NCBI RefSeq assembly: GCF_018327705.1
Contig: NZ_BNEM01000001.1
Coordinates: forward strand, 3,410,001 to 3,474,000
Direction of reading: 5' to 3'
Source: Catellatospora sp. TT07R-123
GTDB taxonomy: Bacteria > Actinomycetota > Actinomycetes > Mycobacteriales > Micromonosporaceae
Length of the DNA: 64,000 bases
The position numbers and the translations under genes are program-made. Positions 40,501 through 50,011 of this stretch are shown piece after piece. Under the pieces are notes generated by a model. That model ran no database searches, was not told the DNA's origin, and was given only the letters and a program-made list of their open reading frames with translations. The stretch's first letter is position 1, and every line of letters starts with the position of its first letter.

Positions 40501-43500
40501 GTGTACTTGGTCGACAGCCCGGTGCTGGCGACTCCAGCAGCGGTGTTGTGCTGGATAAGTTCGACGGTGCGGCCCTTGACATCGGTGACGGTGGTTGTCG
40601 GGATGGCACCGTCGGGTGGGGTGACGAGGGTGGCGTCGCCGGTATAGGCAGTGGCGGTGCGCCACTTGTAGGTAAGAGTCGAAATGCCGTCAGTGGTATA
40701 AAAGTCCTGCGCCGTGGCGCGGGACGCCGTGTCGTAGACGGTTTTAGTGACCGCGCGGATGGACCACTCCGGTTGCGACCACAGCTTGCCCGGCACGACC
40801 GACGTGCTGGTCTCGTTGGCCTTGTATGCGCCGTAGTTGGTGACAGCCCGTCCGAGCGTGTCATAGAAGGTATCGGCCAGGACCCATCCTCCTCCGACAG
40901 CCTGTTGTTGCGTCTGCTTAGGCCGAAGCAAGGCGTCGAACAGCTGGTAGGAGGTCAGATAGTTGCCCTTGGCGTTAAGCGCCTCCGTCTTGACTACGGG
41001 ATAGTCGGTCTTGGTCGCCGAGTAGGTGTAGGTGTAGCGGGTGTTGGGGGTGTTCGGGTTGGTGGTCTTAGACCAGCCCGGCTGCCACACCGCCAAGGTG
41101 CGACCCATCGGGTCGTAGGTGGCCTCGGTGATCCGGCCGTTGGGGTCGGTGCTCTTGGTGGGGTGGCCCCAGTACGGGGCGATCTTCGTAGTCGTCTTCC
41201 AGCTATAAGGTGCGGGGCTGGTCTCGACGGTCTGGGTCAACGGACCGCCCACGGCCGGGGTGTAGGCGGTGGAGGCAGTGTTGCCTTTGATGTCCGTGGT
41301 CGCCAGGATTCGGCCGGTAGTGTCGTAGGCGTTGACCTCGGTGGTGTCCCAGACGGTGCCGCCGGCGGGGGTCCAGTCTTTGAGTTGCTCGGACTTGGTC
41401 AGCAGGCCGTAGGTGGCCATGGTTGCCGGGCTGGTGGCGCTGTCGTAGCTGTTCTGGACGTCGCTGATGATGTCGTCGGTGGTGGCGGGGTTGGTGCCGC
41501 AGGGCAGGGCGGTGATGGTGATGCGGCGCTGCAGGTGGATGTTCTTGGTGGTGTTGCGGTTGTACTGGTAGGTGGTGCACTGCTCGTCGCCGTTGGCCGA
41601 CGGGTCGCCGGTGGGTGACCACAGGCCGTCGTCCTGCTGCCAGTCGATGGTGCCGTATTGGGAGTCGAGCTGGGTGACGGTGCGGTTGATGCGCCAGCCG
41701 CGTTCCTGGTTGAGGCCCAGCGCGGTAGCGGTATAACCGGTGCGGGTGGACACGAACCGGGCGGTGGTGGTGCTTCCGTCGGCGTTGGTGCGGGTGGCGG
41801 TGGGCGCGGACATCCACGGCACCGACACCGTCTTGGTGATCGGGGTGCTGCCGAGGTAGGTGATCTGCTCTCGGGTGGTGCCGGCGAACTCGTCTTCGTC
41901 GTCGACGGCTTCGGTGCCGATGGAGGCGGTGACGGTGCGGGTGCGGGTGCCTCCGGTGTCGTTGAGGCGGTCGCCGTGCATGCCGACCATGTACCGGGTT
42001 TCGACGAGGGTCTGCTGGCCAGGGGTGTCGCCGCCGCGGACCTTGACGGTGCCGTAGCCGCGGAACTGCGACCAGGTGCGGTACTTGGGTTTGGTGAAGC
42101 CGTCGTCGTCGGCGTAGTGCCAGTAGGGGCCGTCGGAGTATTCGTAGAAGGTGTCATGCGACGCCGGGGCGCCGGTCATGTTGATGTCTTCTTCCGACAC
42201 CTGCTTGACGGTGTACTTGTGCCACCAGTCGGTGACCGTCTGGGACGGGTTGATCGGGTTCTCGGACAGGACCGGGTAGCACATCATGCTGTTGCTGTAG
42301 GCGTGCGCCGGCAGGTTCCCGGAGGTGCACTCCGGTGCCGAGTAGTAGATGTGCACCCGGGCGCCGGTCTCGGTGGTGACCAGAGACATACGCTGCCAGT
42401 TGTTGGTGACGCCGATCGTGGTGGCGACCCGGTTTGGCATCGACACCGGCTCGAACACGACCGGGGGCATCGTCTCGGTGCCGCCGACCAGGCCGGCGTG
42501 CACGAGCGTGGACAGCCACATGCCGCGGTTGGTGGAGCCGTCGCCGACGTCGGGGAATGTGTAGGTCATCGTCCACGAGTCGACGGGCTGCCAGGCGGGG
42601 GTGGTCTTGGTGGTGTCCCACACCTGCGTGGTGATCTTGTTGAGGCGTTTGGTCGACCAGAACGTCGGCGAGTACAGCCCCGGGCAGGAGGTGGCGGTGG
42701 TCTTGCAGTTCTGGTCCCACGGGGTGTCGGGCCAGTTCTGGGTGGTCGGGTCAGTTCCGGACCAGCAGGAGGTGAGACAGCGGTCGGCGGGGTCGAACAG
42801 GACCTGCCCGGTCGGCGCGATCGAAGTCTCGGCGATCTGGTGTTCGGCCAGGGTGCGGTAGTAGGTGCCGTAGTCGATGCGGCGCAGCATGCCGCCGCGG
42901 ACGTATTGCGTCTTGTTGGTGTCGGTGTTGCGGGCGGCGTACTGGTTGGTCTCGGTGTCGTACCAGAACGACATGGTGTTGCCGCGCGGGTCGACGACGT
43001 AGTCGAGGTTCCACCGCCATACCTGGGTGCAGGCCGAGGTCGCGAAGGAGCTGCCGCGGCAGGGGTCGCCGGTGTGGTTGCCGTAGACCGGCATGGTCCA
43101 GGCGGAGTTGGTGGTGGTGCTCTGCCCGGGCAGGGTGTTGCGGCCGAAGAAGTACTGGGTGCCGTCGGTGGTGATGACCCTCCAGTACTCGCCGTCGTTG
43201 TCGCCGTTGGTGCCACCCGTCAGCTTCTCGATCTTGGAGCCGTCGTCGCTCTTGGCCCGCCAGACCGAACCGTTCTTCAGCAGCTCGCCGCCGTGCCCGT
43301 TGAGGCTCATGGTGGCGTTGTCCGACCGCCAGCACATGTCCCCGGTCGGGTTGCCGGCGTTGTTGGGGCTGCCGGCGGTGTCCTCCGAACAGGGGATGTA
43401 GCGGCGTTCGATGTAGCCGGGCGAATATTCGAAGCCTTCACCAAGCCAGGACGGCTGGTTGTTGGTGGCCGAGGAGCGGCCGTCGACGCTGCTGGAGCTG

Positions 43501-44429
43501 TATGCCAGCGAGATGCTGGGCACCGGTCCGCCGGCTGATGGGGGCATCGACAGCGGGTAGGTCCAGGAGAAGTCGCCGGAGTTGCCACCGGCCTGCCAGC
43601 TGCCCGACGGCTGCAGGCTGCTGGCCGCGAAGTCGCCGGACGAGCCCGACGCACCGGCCGCCAACGCGACGACCGCGCCGCCAGCGGACAGGGCTGTGTC
43701 CCCGGCCAGTTGCGCCGATGCGGTACCGGTCGGCGCCGACGCGGCAGCGAGGGGGACTTCGGCGGTGACGGTGCCGGTGTGCTGGTCGTTGCGGGACTTC
43801 AGCGCCACTGCCCGACAGTTGGCCTGGTCCGGGGTGGTCAGCGCGCACTCGGGCAGCAGCCACAGCCGCAGCCGGGATGCCCAGTCGCCACCGAAGGCGT
43901 TGCGGAAAGAGGTGTAGTCCACCGACAGCTGCGTCGAGGATGCCGACGTCTTGCCGTCGGCGCGATTGACCCGCACGACAGTCCCGTTGCGCCAGGTAGC
44001 GGGGACGGCGTCGCGGTCGACCACCTCGACGGTGACGGCCGAAAGGTCGCCCACGCTGGCTGCAGCGCCTCGCTGGACCGTCACTGGCAGATTGCTGGCC
44101 CGCGCCGCGGTCTTGCTCTGTACTGCGGCCGACAGGTCGACCTTGGCGGACGCGTGCTGCGGCCATGCCGGGGCGGGCAGGTTCACCGGGAGGTTGCGGG
44201 CGATGGCCGCGGGTTTGGCGTGCAGGACGTGACCGTCGCTGCCGGGTGCCACCGGTTCGGTCTGGGTGCCCAGGTGCGCTGGTGCTGCGGCCGCCGGGGT
44301 CGGCTGCAGCGGGCTGAGCATGCCCCCGAGCAGCGCGACCGCTAGACCGGCGGCGGTGAGTACGTTTCGGGTAGTTGGTCGGCGCCGTCGGCGCGCGACC
44401 AGTGGTGGACGGGGTTGAGGGGTTGTCAC
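37548..44429 (-). CDS. Giant RHS/YD-repeat polymorphic toxin with Hint domain
   Basis: A 2293-aa secreted protein. The basic N terminus with a hydrophobic signal (VLTAAGLAVALLGGML...AAAAPAH) suits export. A long beta-rich shell follows, with many YD repeats (YTYNRKNQMVKTTDPLGNEW, YEYDQLGRKTAVY) at about 1150-1750. The RHS core motif GLIHIGAREYDPQMGRFASVDP lies near 1830. A Hint/pretoxin domain (SFTPGTLVLLADG ... VYNLTVAGVHTYYVLAGNTPILVHN) spans about 2060-2200. The last 90 residues are the variable toxin; IQIYANDHGPAHAHLKG recalls DUF4160-like folds. GTG 44429 has GGAGG upstream; GTG 44441 is possible. The next gene is probably its immunity protein. Confidence 0.88.
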   Translation of the reverse strand: MTTPQPRPPLVARRRRRPTTRNVLTAAGLAVALLGGMLSPLQPTPAAAAPAHLGTQTEPVAPGSDGHVLHAKPAAIARNLPVNLPAPAWPQHASAKVDLSAAVQSKTAARASNLPVTVQRGAAASVGDLSAVTVEVVDRDAVPATWRNGTVVRVNRADGKTSASSTQLSVDYTSFRNAFGGDWASRLRLWLLPECALTTPDQANCRAVALKSRNDQHTGTVTAEVPLAAASAPTGTASAQLAGDTALSAGGAVVALAAGASGSSGDFAASSLQPSGSWQAGGNSGDFSWTYPLSMPPSAGGPVPSISLAYSSSSVDGRSSATNNQPSWLGEGFEYSPGYIERRYIPCSEDTAGSPNNAGNPTGDMCWRSDNATMSLNGHGGELLKNGSVWRAKSDDGSKIEKLTGGTNGDNDGEYWRVITTDGTQYFFGRNTLPGQSTTTNSAWTMPVYGNHTGDPCRGSSFATSACTQVWRWNLDYVVDPRGNTMSFWYDTETNQYAARNTDTNKTQYVRGGMLRRIDYGTYYRTLAEHQIAETSIAPTGQVLFDPADRCLTSCWSGTDPTTQNWPDTPWDQNCKTTATSCPGLYSPTFWSTKRLNKITTQVWDTTKTTPAWQPVDSWTMTYTFPDVGDGSTNRGMWLSTLVHAGLVGGTETMPPVVFEPVSMPNRVATTIGVTNNWQRMSLVTTETGARVHIYYSAPECTSGNLPAHAYSNSMMCYPVLSENPINPSQTVTDWWHKYTVKQVSEEDINMTGAPASHDTFYEYSDGPYWHYADDDGFTKPKYRTWSQFRGYGTVKVRGGDTPGQQTLVETRYMVGMHGDRLNDTGGTRTRTVTASIGTEAVDDEDEFAGTTREQITYLGSTPITKTVSVPWMSAPTATRTNADGSTTTARFVSTRTGYTATALGLNQERGWRINRTVTQLDSQYGTIDWQQDDGLWSPTGDPSANGDEQCTTYQYNRNTTKNIHLQRRITITALPCGTNPATTDDIISDVQNSYDSATSPATMATYGLLTKSEQLKDWTPAGGTVWDTTEVNAYDTTGRILATTDIKGNTASTAYTPAVGGPLTQTVETSPAPYSWKTTTKIAPYWGHPTKSTDPNGRITEATYDPMGRTLAVWQPGWSKTTNPNTPNTRYTYTYSATKTDYPVVKTEALNAKGNYLTSYQLFDALLRPKQTQQQAVGGGWVLADTFYDTLGRAVTNYGAYKANETSTSVVPGKLWSQPEWSIRAVTKTVYDTASRATAQDFYTTDGISTLTYKWRTATAYTGDATLVTPPDGAIPTTTVTDVKGRTVELIQHNTAAGVASTGLSTKYTYNRKNQMVKTTDPLGNEWTWTFDIRGRQISAKDPDKGTTTSEYNDDNELVKTTNAGDVLVYEYDQLGRKTAVYRDSATTANKRAAWTYDSMWTGLTVRGRLATSTRYEGANTYTIKIGGYSPRYAVSDITYSIPTSLTGLGGDYTFTYGYNSTDGSPTNTAFPAGGGLAGEAVTVGYDTTYGLPNGLTTTAVGITSYVTGQTYTAFGEPSMTTRKTGTSPYVDSETTYDASTRRTTRFKVKPETAAGTVTDIGYQHDSAGNYQWIADTPQVGQSDIQCFTYDRLRRLTDAWTPATTSQCDDGPVGDPITGAEPYWQTWTFDDVGNRLTQQDHTSQTTRTYSVPAQGATAVRPHAVTQVQTQTPGLTVTQSYGYDVSGNTTARPGSGGGQTLTWDVEGRLKTVAEGANTTTNTYDADGARLLRDDTSSTTLYLPGQEMRRDKGSGIVIATRYYAFGGQVCAQRTSTAGLVWLFGDHQGTQQLAIEASAQQVTVRRQSPYGEKRSATSSPWVNQKGFVGGDIDPTGLIHIGAREYDPQMGRFASVDPILVSSDPAQFNAYQYGANNPVTYADPTGTVLLGAEGGGAGGNGAKPVGTTVCLPDCTPKPKIKKDLIQCQGICHPKPTNAFEAVLAGVIDFSYETTVGAAEGLWDTGVGFVDSAMEDGAAWGRGELSLVDAVKRGVSNVCHAPGLACNLVDTGAGIVKGVVNTFTADTSEQKVYNGTKSALTIGSLLFGFRKGSKGGPADCKVRNSFTPGTLVLLADGSNKPISQIELNDKVMTGDVKVDDFSGQHPVIALIEGEGDKDLVDVVLSNNTDSGTATVTATSGHLFYVANRSSWVGATYLRPGDELMSNDSSPVVVLGTRHYTIHAAVYNLTVAGVHTYYVLAGNTPILVHNDGGEPTSGTIARGPQGMTIQIYANDHGPAHAHLKGQGFDIQIGQNGKPLDENIQLNSRQQAFVDDNIKTIRGRIGAKMREHRLNGGGC

Positions 44430-44473
44430 CTTTGCCTCCACGGCATTGATCTACTGAACTTGCAGAAAGGGCA

Positions 44474-44502
44474 GGCTGGGCGGACCGTCGGTCCGCCCAG
44501 CC
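44474..44502 (-). terminator. Hairpin between the LamG gene and the RHS gene
   Basis: GGCTGGGCGGACC (44474-44486) and GGTCCGCCCAGCC (44490-44502) pair exactly over a 3-nt loop, just downstream of the LamG stop (44509). It may reduce read-through into the RHS gene. Confidence 0.65.
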
Positions 44503-44508
44503 CCGGGG

Positions 44509-47500
44509 TCACCCTTGCTGGGGTGGGGCTTCGTTCTCGGCCAGGTAGGCCTGGTCGATGGCGGTCTGGTCGAGGACTCCGGCGTAGACGGTGACCTGGT
44601 CGACCCCGCCCAGGAAGAAGTCGGCGTCCATACCGTCGGCGTGCAGGGCGTCGAACCAGCGCGCCCGGCCCAGAGTCAGTGCTCCGACGGCGTTCCAGGC
44701 CGTGTTCGCCGGGCGGACAGCCGAGCCTTGGAGCACACCGTCGACGTAGAGCCGGATCTCGCGGGTGGTGGTGTCGTAGACCGCGGTCAGGAACGTCCAC
44801 CGCCCAGCGGTGAGTGCGGCGACCGACGGGTCGGCCGACGACGCGATCGGCTGCAACCCGGTGACGGTGACGCCGCTGCCGCTGGCTGCGGCGGTGTCGC
44901 GCATCATCACCTGCCAGCGCGCAGTCGTGGTCCCGCCGCTTTCCAGCTGGGGGCAGCTGCGCAGGTAGAACCCGGACACCGGGCCGCCGACGACCGTGGC
45001 ATCCTGCGCTACGACGGTGCGGCAGCCGGTCAGCAGCGAATCCTCCTGCGGCCGGACCCACGCCGACACCGTGAACGAGGTGTCAGTCCGCACCACCGGA
45101 GCATGGCGCCAATCAGGCGCACCCGCCGTACCGTAGTCCTTGAGCACGGTGCCGAACTCGGGCCCCGAGCTGCCGGGATCGCTGTAGTCCAGGTCGCAGG
45201 TGTCGAAGACCGCCACCGTGTACCGGCCGCCCAACTGGCAGGTCTCACTGGCAGGTGACTGATCCGGGCCGGTCAACGAGCCGGGCTGCAGCTGCAGCTC
45301 CCGGCCGAAGGTGGAGACGTCGGTGACAGTGGGGCACACCATCGGGGTGCACAGGCGGATCGCGTCGAAGTTCCACTGCGCGGTGATGTCGTGGTCGACC
45401 AGGCCCACGTCGCCGGAGATCGGCTGCGGGGTGAAGTCCTCGGCGACCAGTGCACGGTCCCAGGCACGGACGTCGGCGACCGATCCCTTCCACCATTTGC
45501 TCGCCGCTCCGCTGGCGAAGCCGCGGCCGACCGCGAAGTTGCCGGTCGCCTGCCAGGATGCGGTGGTCCGGTCGGTGCCGCCGAGCAGTACCCCGTTGAC
45601 ATAGAGGCGGATCTTCTTGGCGTTGGTGTCGTACACACCGGCGATGTGCGTCCACTGACCGACGTCGGCCGCGGTCAGGGCGTTCGGGCTGAACGCGGTC
45701 TTCGTCGCGCTCGACTGGGCCGAGGTGTCCTTCATCGTGAACGACCATCGCGGCGCCAGCGGCGACCCGACCATGCGGACGCCCAGCTGAAAGCCCGCCG
45801 CGTCGGTGCCGTCCTGGGTGACGGCGGTGTTGTCGTCGGTCGGCAGCGCACCCAGCCGAACCCAGGCCGAGATACTGAACGACCCAGTCGTCGACACCAC
45901 CGGACCCGTCGCGGTAGCGGCCTGCGAGGTGCCGTTGAACCCGGCCGTACGCGCACCGACAAGGCGGGTGTCGGCGTCCCAGGTCCCGTTGAACGACGTC
46001 AGGTTCGTGACCGTACCGAGGCCCTGATCGTGCAAGGCGGCGGACTGGTCGAACGACGGTGGCAGTTCCTCCAGGTCCCAGTGGGCCTGCGGCTTGGACG
46101 GCGACGCCACGTAGAAGGAGTAGGTCCGCTCCGACGCCGACGGGTGGCCGCTGGTGTCCACGACGAACACGTTGAACGTGTTCAGCCCGTACTTGATCGG
46201 TGTCACCGGCACATCGACCTGCTTGTCGGCATCCACCGCGACGGTGCGATGCGACTGGCCCTCGAACCAGTACTCGAAGTAGGCGGCGTCGGTGGCGGTC
46301 GTGGTCATCTGGACCGTGCAGGTCTCGCCCGGCCCGACGGCCGTGGTCTGATCCTCCGGACAGTTCGCCGACGACAGGCCCGGGGTCGGCGGGATGCCCA
46401 CATCGACGGCGAACACGCACCACTGCGACCACGGGCTGTCCGCGCTGAACCCGGTCACCGTGTTCGGGTCACGAGACTTGACCTTGAAGCCGTACACCTT
46501 GCCGTCGACCAGCCCGGTCACCGGAGCCTGCACCCGCGAGGCGTTCGGAGCCTGCCCGGCCGCTTTGCTGTTGACCGGCTTGCTCGTGTAGGTGACGTCG
46601 GTGTAGCCGGTCAGCGTGTCCGGGTTTGTGGTACCGGCCGGGATCTCGACCCGCCGGAACGTCACGTCGGCCGTCCCGCCGTCGGCGTCGTTGGCCAGCG
46701 CCTCCAGCGTCGTGCTGACAGACCCCGTCAACGGCGGGGCAGTGAGTTCAGGCGCCGACGGGCACGTGAACGTACCGAACCGCAGGTCAGTCGGCGCGGT
46801 GGGTGCGGTGTTGTAGTCCACGACCAGGAACGCCTTGGCCGGGTTGTACCGCTTCCACCTGTCCTGGGACGTCTCGGAGCTTCCGGCGGCGTCGTTGCAG
46901 GCGCACAGACCGACGGTGATCGTCGTCCAGTTGCTCGTCGCCGCCGTCTGCACCTGCGCCGTAACCGCCGCAGCGGCGAAGTTCACCGTGACGTCGGGCT
47001 GCAGGGACGAGCAGCCGCCATCCTCGTTGGCATTGGCATCGACCGCGTCAAGGTGGTTGACCAGCTTCATCTTCGACCACGTCGCCCGCATCGTCGCATC
47101 GATCAGCGACGTCCGGTACAGGTTCGTCTTCGTCGGGCCGCACGACCACGAGTGGTCCAGCTCGATCTGAACCTTGGCGCTGCGGATCTGCCTGCCACGC
47201 AGCGGCACAATGTTCTCGTCCGTCGTCGGGAACTCGAAGAACGACCGGTACAGCACCCCAGTGTCGGGGTTCTTGCCTACCCGCGCCGAGGTGTAGTCCG
47301 TGTTGGAGGAGTTGTTATTGGTGGCGTAGGCCCACCTGTTGTCGTCATCGTCCCATGGCGGATCGATATAGAGCGGAAACGCCCCGTTAGCCAACAGAGC
47401 GGTGTCCGGGACCAGGACAAGGTCCCCGTCCGTGGTCACCTGCGCGTCAACCGGCACGATCTGCGCCGCGTCGGACGCGCCGTCAGCCGAGGATCCCGAC

Positions 47501-48336
47501 CCTGACGTGGGGTCCGCGCTCCTTTCTGCTAAGCCTTGGCCGGTGACGACGTCACTGCCTTCCGGCCACGACTGGGCGGAGTCCCACATCACCGGTGGCT
47601 GGCCCACAGCGACGACCTCACCGCCAGCCATCGCACGCAGCGCGCCATTGCCAGACTCGATGATCTCCACGTCGCCGGCGACGTCGAAGTGCACCGACCG
47701 GACCGCCGGGTTGGCAGCCGCCGACGCGGTCTTGACGACCAGCACATGGGTGAATCCCGTACGCGTCGCGCGCACCACCAGATCGACATCTGGCAGCACG
47801 TTGCCGTAGGTCGCCGAGTCGCCTGAGACCGACGGCGCTGGCAGCGGGGACGGCCACGACAGATCGAATCGGTGGCCGTCTCGCCGCAGGCTGACCAGCG
47901 GACCGGAACCACCTCCGGAGAAACGCACATCACTGGCGGACACCGCAGGGCGCAACACACCGTCCGCGCCAGCAACCAGCTGAAGGTCGAGGGGCATCCA
48001 CGATCCGCCGGCGACCTTCGCCCGCTGCGGCACTACCGCCGACTCAAGCCGAAGCTCCCCTGTCGGCTACGCCGACACCTGCAGGTACTCCGTGGTCAGC
48101 GAGTCCACGACCACAGGCGTGCCACAGGCAGCAGCCAACGCCACAGCTTGAGTCTCAGTACCCGCGGCAGCAGCACACCCCGCCGCAACCGCGGCCGTTG
48201 GCTGGACAGGCACCGCGACACCCAGTCCAACCAGGCCGACTAAACTCGCAACACGCCCGAGAACACCTCTGCGGCGCCAGAGGCTCGAAACCCTCCGGCT
48301 CGCGAGGAAAACCTTAACTCTGCGATGAACATCCAC
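44509..48336 (-). pseudogene. Secreted LamG-domain protein interrupted by one in-frame TAG
   Basis: A 1276-codon frame from 48336 is broken only by TAG at 48069-48067. Before it lies an 89-aa piece with a signal peptide (VASLVGLVGLGVAVPVQPTAAVAA) ending VDSLTTEYLQVSA. After it the frame continues PTGELRLESAVVPQRAKV and then a 1174-aa body. The body has an N-terminal beta domain, Fn3-like stretches (TAPTDLRFG) and two LamG/concanavalin-like domains (FSISAWVRLGALPTDDNT, FTVSAWVRPQEDS, each with IRLYVNGVL or IRLYVDGVL). A restart at GTG 48033 would yield a body without signal peptide. Such proteins accompany RHS toxins as secreted partners. Confidence 0.75.
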
Positions 48337-48688
48337 AAGACTCGCACGCTAGACGTGCCAACCGACAATCGCTGCCCCTCTTTCCGAGCAGCCGTAGAGC
48401 CCAACACACAATTTTGATCGACATGGGTCTATTAGATAGTGCGACCAAGCTGAGTTGATTACTTTCCGTAGTACATGAAGGATCCAGGGGCTTAGCCGCG
48501 ATCATCCGGTAACGGATGGCTGATCGTTACTCATCCGTTACATCATGCGCCGGAGCCATGTCGATGTACGCCTGATGACCGCTCAGTCGGCAATAGCCTC
48601 CACCCAGCATGCCGTGCGCAGAAAACAGCTGGCTGGACCCACCTGAAAATGGCAAGTCCAGCCAGCTGAACGCCCAACCTCGCGAGCC
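48337..48688. other. 352-base intergenic region upstream of the LamG gene
   Basis: No gene is supported. It contains an inverted repeat GTAACGGATG (48509-48518) / CATCCGTTAC (48532-48541), a candidate operator, and the terminator of the RDD gene. An AT-richer stretch at about 48400-48475 is the likely promoter area of the LamG/RHS locus. Confidence 0.5.
48626..48668 (-). terminator. Hairpin terminator of the RDD gene
   Basis: CAGCTGGCTGGAC (48626-48638) and GTCCAGCCAGCTG (48656-48668) pair exactly with a 17-nt loop, 20 bases beyond the RDD stop. Confidence 0.65.
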
Positions 48689-49084
48689 TCAGGCCTTCAG
48701 CACCACAGTGCTGGAGATCTTGTCGGCAAACGTCTGCCGCTTGGCGTCCCAGAGCGGAAACAGCCAGCCGATGTACAGCGCAAACGTGTCCACCGCATGA
48801 GTCAGATCCCGCAAGAAAGCAGGAAAGGTACCGATCGGCCGCTCCCCCCGCTCCCAAACCAGCCGAATTCCCACCAGCTTGCGCCCAAGAGACTGGCCTG
48901 ACCTACCGCCGAAATACCAACGGTTGGCTCCATGAACTGCAAGTACGGCCAGCGCCGCACCATAGGCTGCCGTATCGGACAGCTCGGCAACGCCGCTCAA
49001 GTTCACGATCGTCAATACTGCAACGAACAACAGAACGTCGATCAAGAACGCAGCCGCCCGCGCGAACCAACTTGCATACCGCAA
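48689..49084 (-). CDS. RDD family membrane protein
   Basis: A 131-aa membrane protein with the family opening YASWFARAAAFLIDVLLFVAVLTIV (Arg ... Asp in the first helix) and SGQSLGRKLVGIRLVW after the second, then a third hydrophobic stretch (FALYIGWLFPLWD). RDD proteins are small transporters or membrane organisers of uncertain role; some act as Na+/H+ antiporters. The start is TTG 49084, preceded by AGGAGG at good spacing. Confidence 0.85.
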   Translation of the reverse strand: MRYASWFARAAAFLIDVLLFVAVLTIVNLSGVAELSDTAAYGAALAVLAVHGANRWYFGGRSGQSLGRKLVGIRLVWERGERPIGTFPAFLRDLTHAVDTFALYIGWLFPLWDAKRQTFADKISSTVVLKA

Positions 49085-49223
49085 CGCAACCTCCTAAGGG
49101 GAACGGCAGACACAGTAGCGACCTTCGGGATACGGCGCTCACCCCTGACAAGCAGACGAGCCGCGGCTCCGCCCGCAAGTCAAGAATGGTGGTCGAGCGT
49201 TGGACGAAGTCGATCGTCACGCG

Positions 49224-49958
49224 TCAGGAGAGTGCCGCGCGTACAGGTTCGAACTCGTACAGCTCGTCCTGGACATAGTCACGCCATGAGCGGTCATGGC
49301 TGACGGTCTTCAGCCGGAAGTACACGCTCTTGCGCAGCACCGCAGACGTGTTCGCGCCGATGTTGTGAGACAGCAGGTACGAAGCCAGGACCAGGTCCCC
49401 GGGGTTGGCGTGCACCTGCACCATCCGGTCGTGGTCGGCCGGCGGATAGCCGCCGGTGGCCAGGATCGCGTCCGGACCGGCCTTGGCGAAGTACGAGGCG
49501 ATCTGGCGGTGGCTGCCCGGCCACACGCAGAGGTTGCCCATGTCGTCCTCGCTCTGGTCGGACAGGATGAACCCGGCCAGCATGGTGAACGTCCCCGGAC
49601 GGCCGTCGGGTTCCGGAGGGCTGATCCCGTCGATGTGCCCGCGACCGGGCCGTGGCGGGTGGGGCGGATACGTCAGCGCCACCTGCACCTGGTCAGGCAC
49701 CTGGAGCGTGCGCGGCGCGGTCAGCCCGGCCGCCAGCTCCCACGCCGGGCTGCCGGTCAGCAGGCCGAGCAGATCCGGCTCTCGGCGGCCGGGTTCGAAG
49801 TAGAAGTGGTGCCCGGTGTGATCCGGCGCCGGTGGGCGCTGCCGCGCCAGGGCGTCGACCCGGAGGGTGGCGGCAGCCAGCACGTCCGCAGGCACCACGT
49901 CCCGTACGACGATGTACCCGTCATCACCGAAACGGCGAAGCTGTTCGATGTCCCACAT
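49224..49958 (-). CDS. Phytanoyl-CoA dioxygenase (PhyH) family protein
   Basis: A 244-aa non-heme Fe(II)/2-oxoglutarate oxygenase. The fold opens DIEQLRRFGDDGYIVVRDVVP. The iron triad is visible as GHIDG (H and D at about 107-109) and the distal LLSHNIG His near 198; LCVWPGSHRQ is the usual loop. Members hydroxylate lipids or natural products, and no substrate is suggested by the neighbours. It stands alone between the RDD and PstS-like genes. Confidence 0.85.
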   Translation of the reverse strand: MWDIEQLRRFGDDGYIVVRDVVPADVLAAATLRVDALARQRPPAPDHTGHHFYFEPGRREPDLLGLLTGSPAWELAAGLTAPRTLQVPDQVQVALTYPPHPPRPGRGHIDGISPPEPDGRPGTFTMLAGFILSDQSEDDMGNLCVWPGSHRQIASYFAKAGPDAILATGGYPPADHDRMVQVHANPGDLVLASYLLSHNIGANTSAVLRKSVYFRLKTVSHDRSWRDYVQDELYEFEPVRAALS

Positions 49959-50011
49959 GCCGCCACGGTAGGCAGGGACGCGTACAGCGGCGACCGATTT
50001 ACCGGCCCGCG

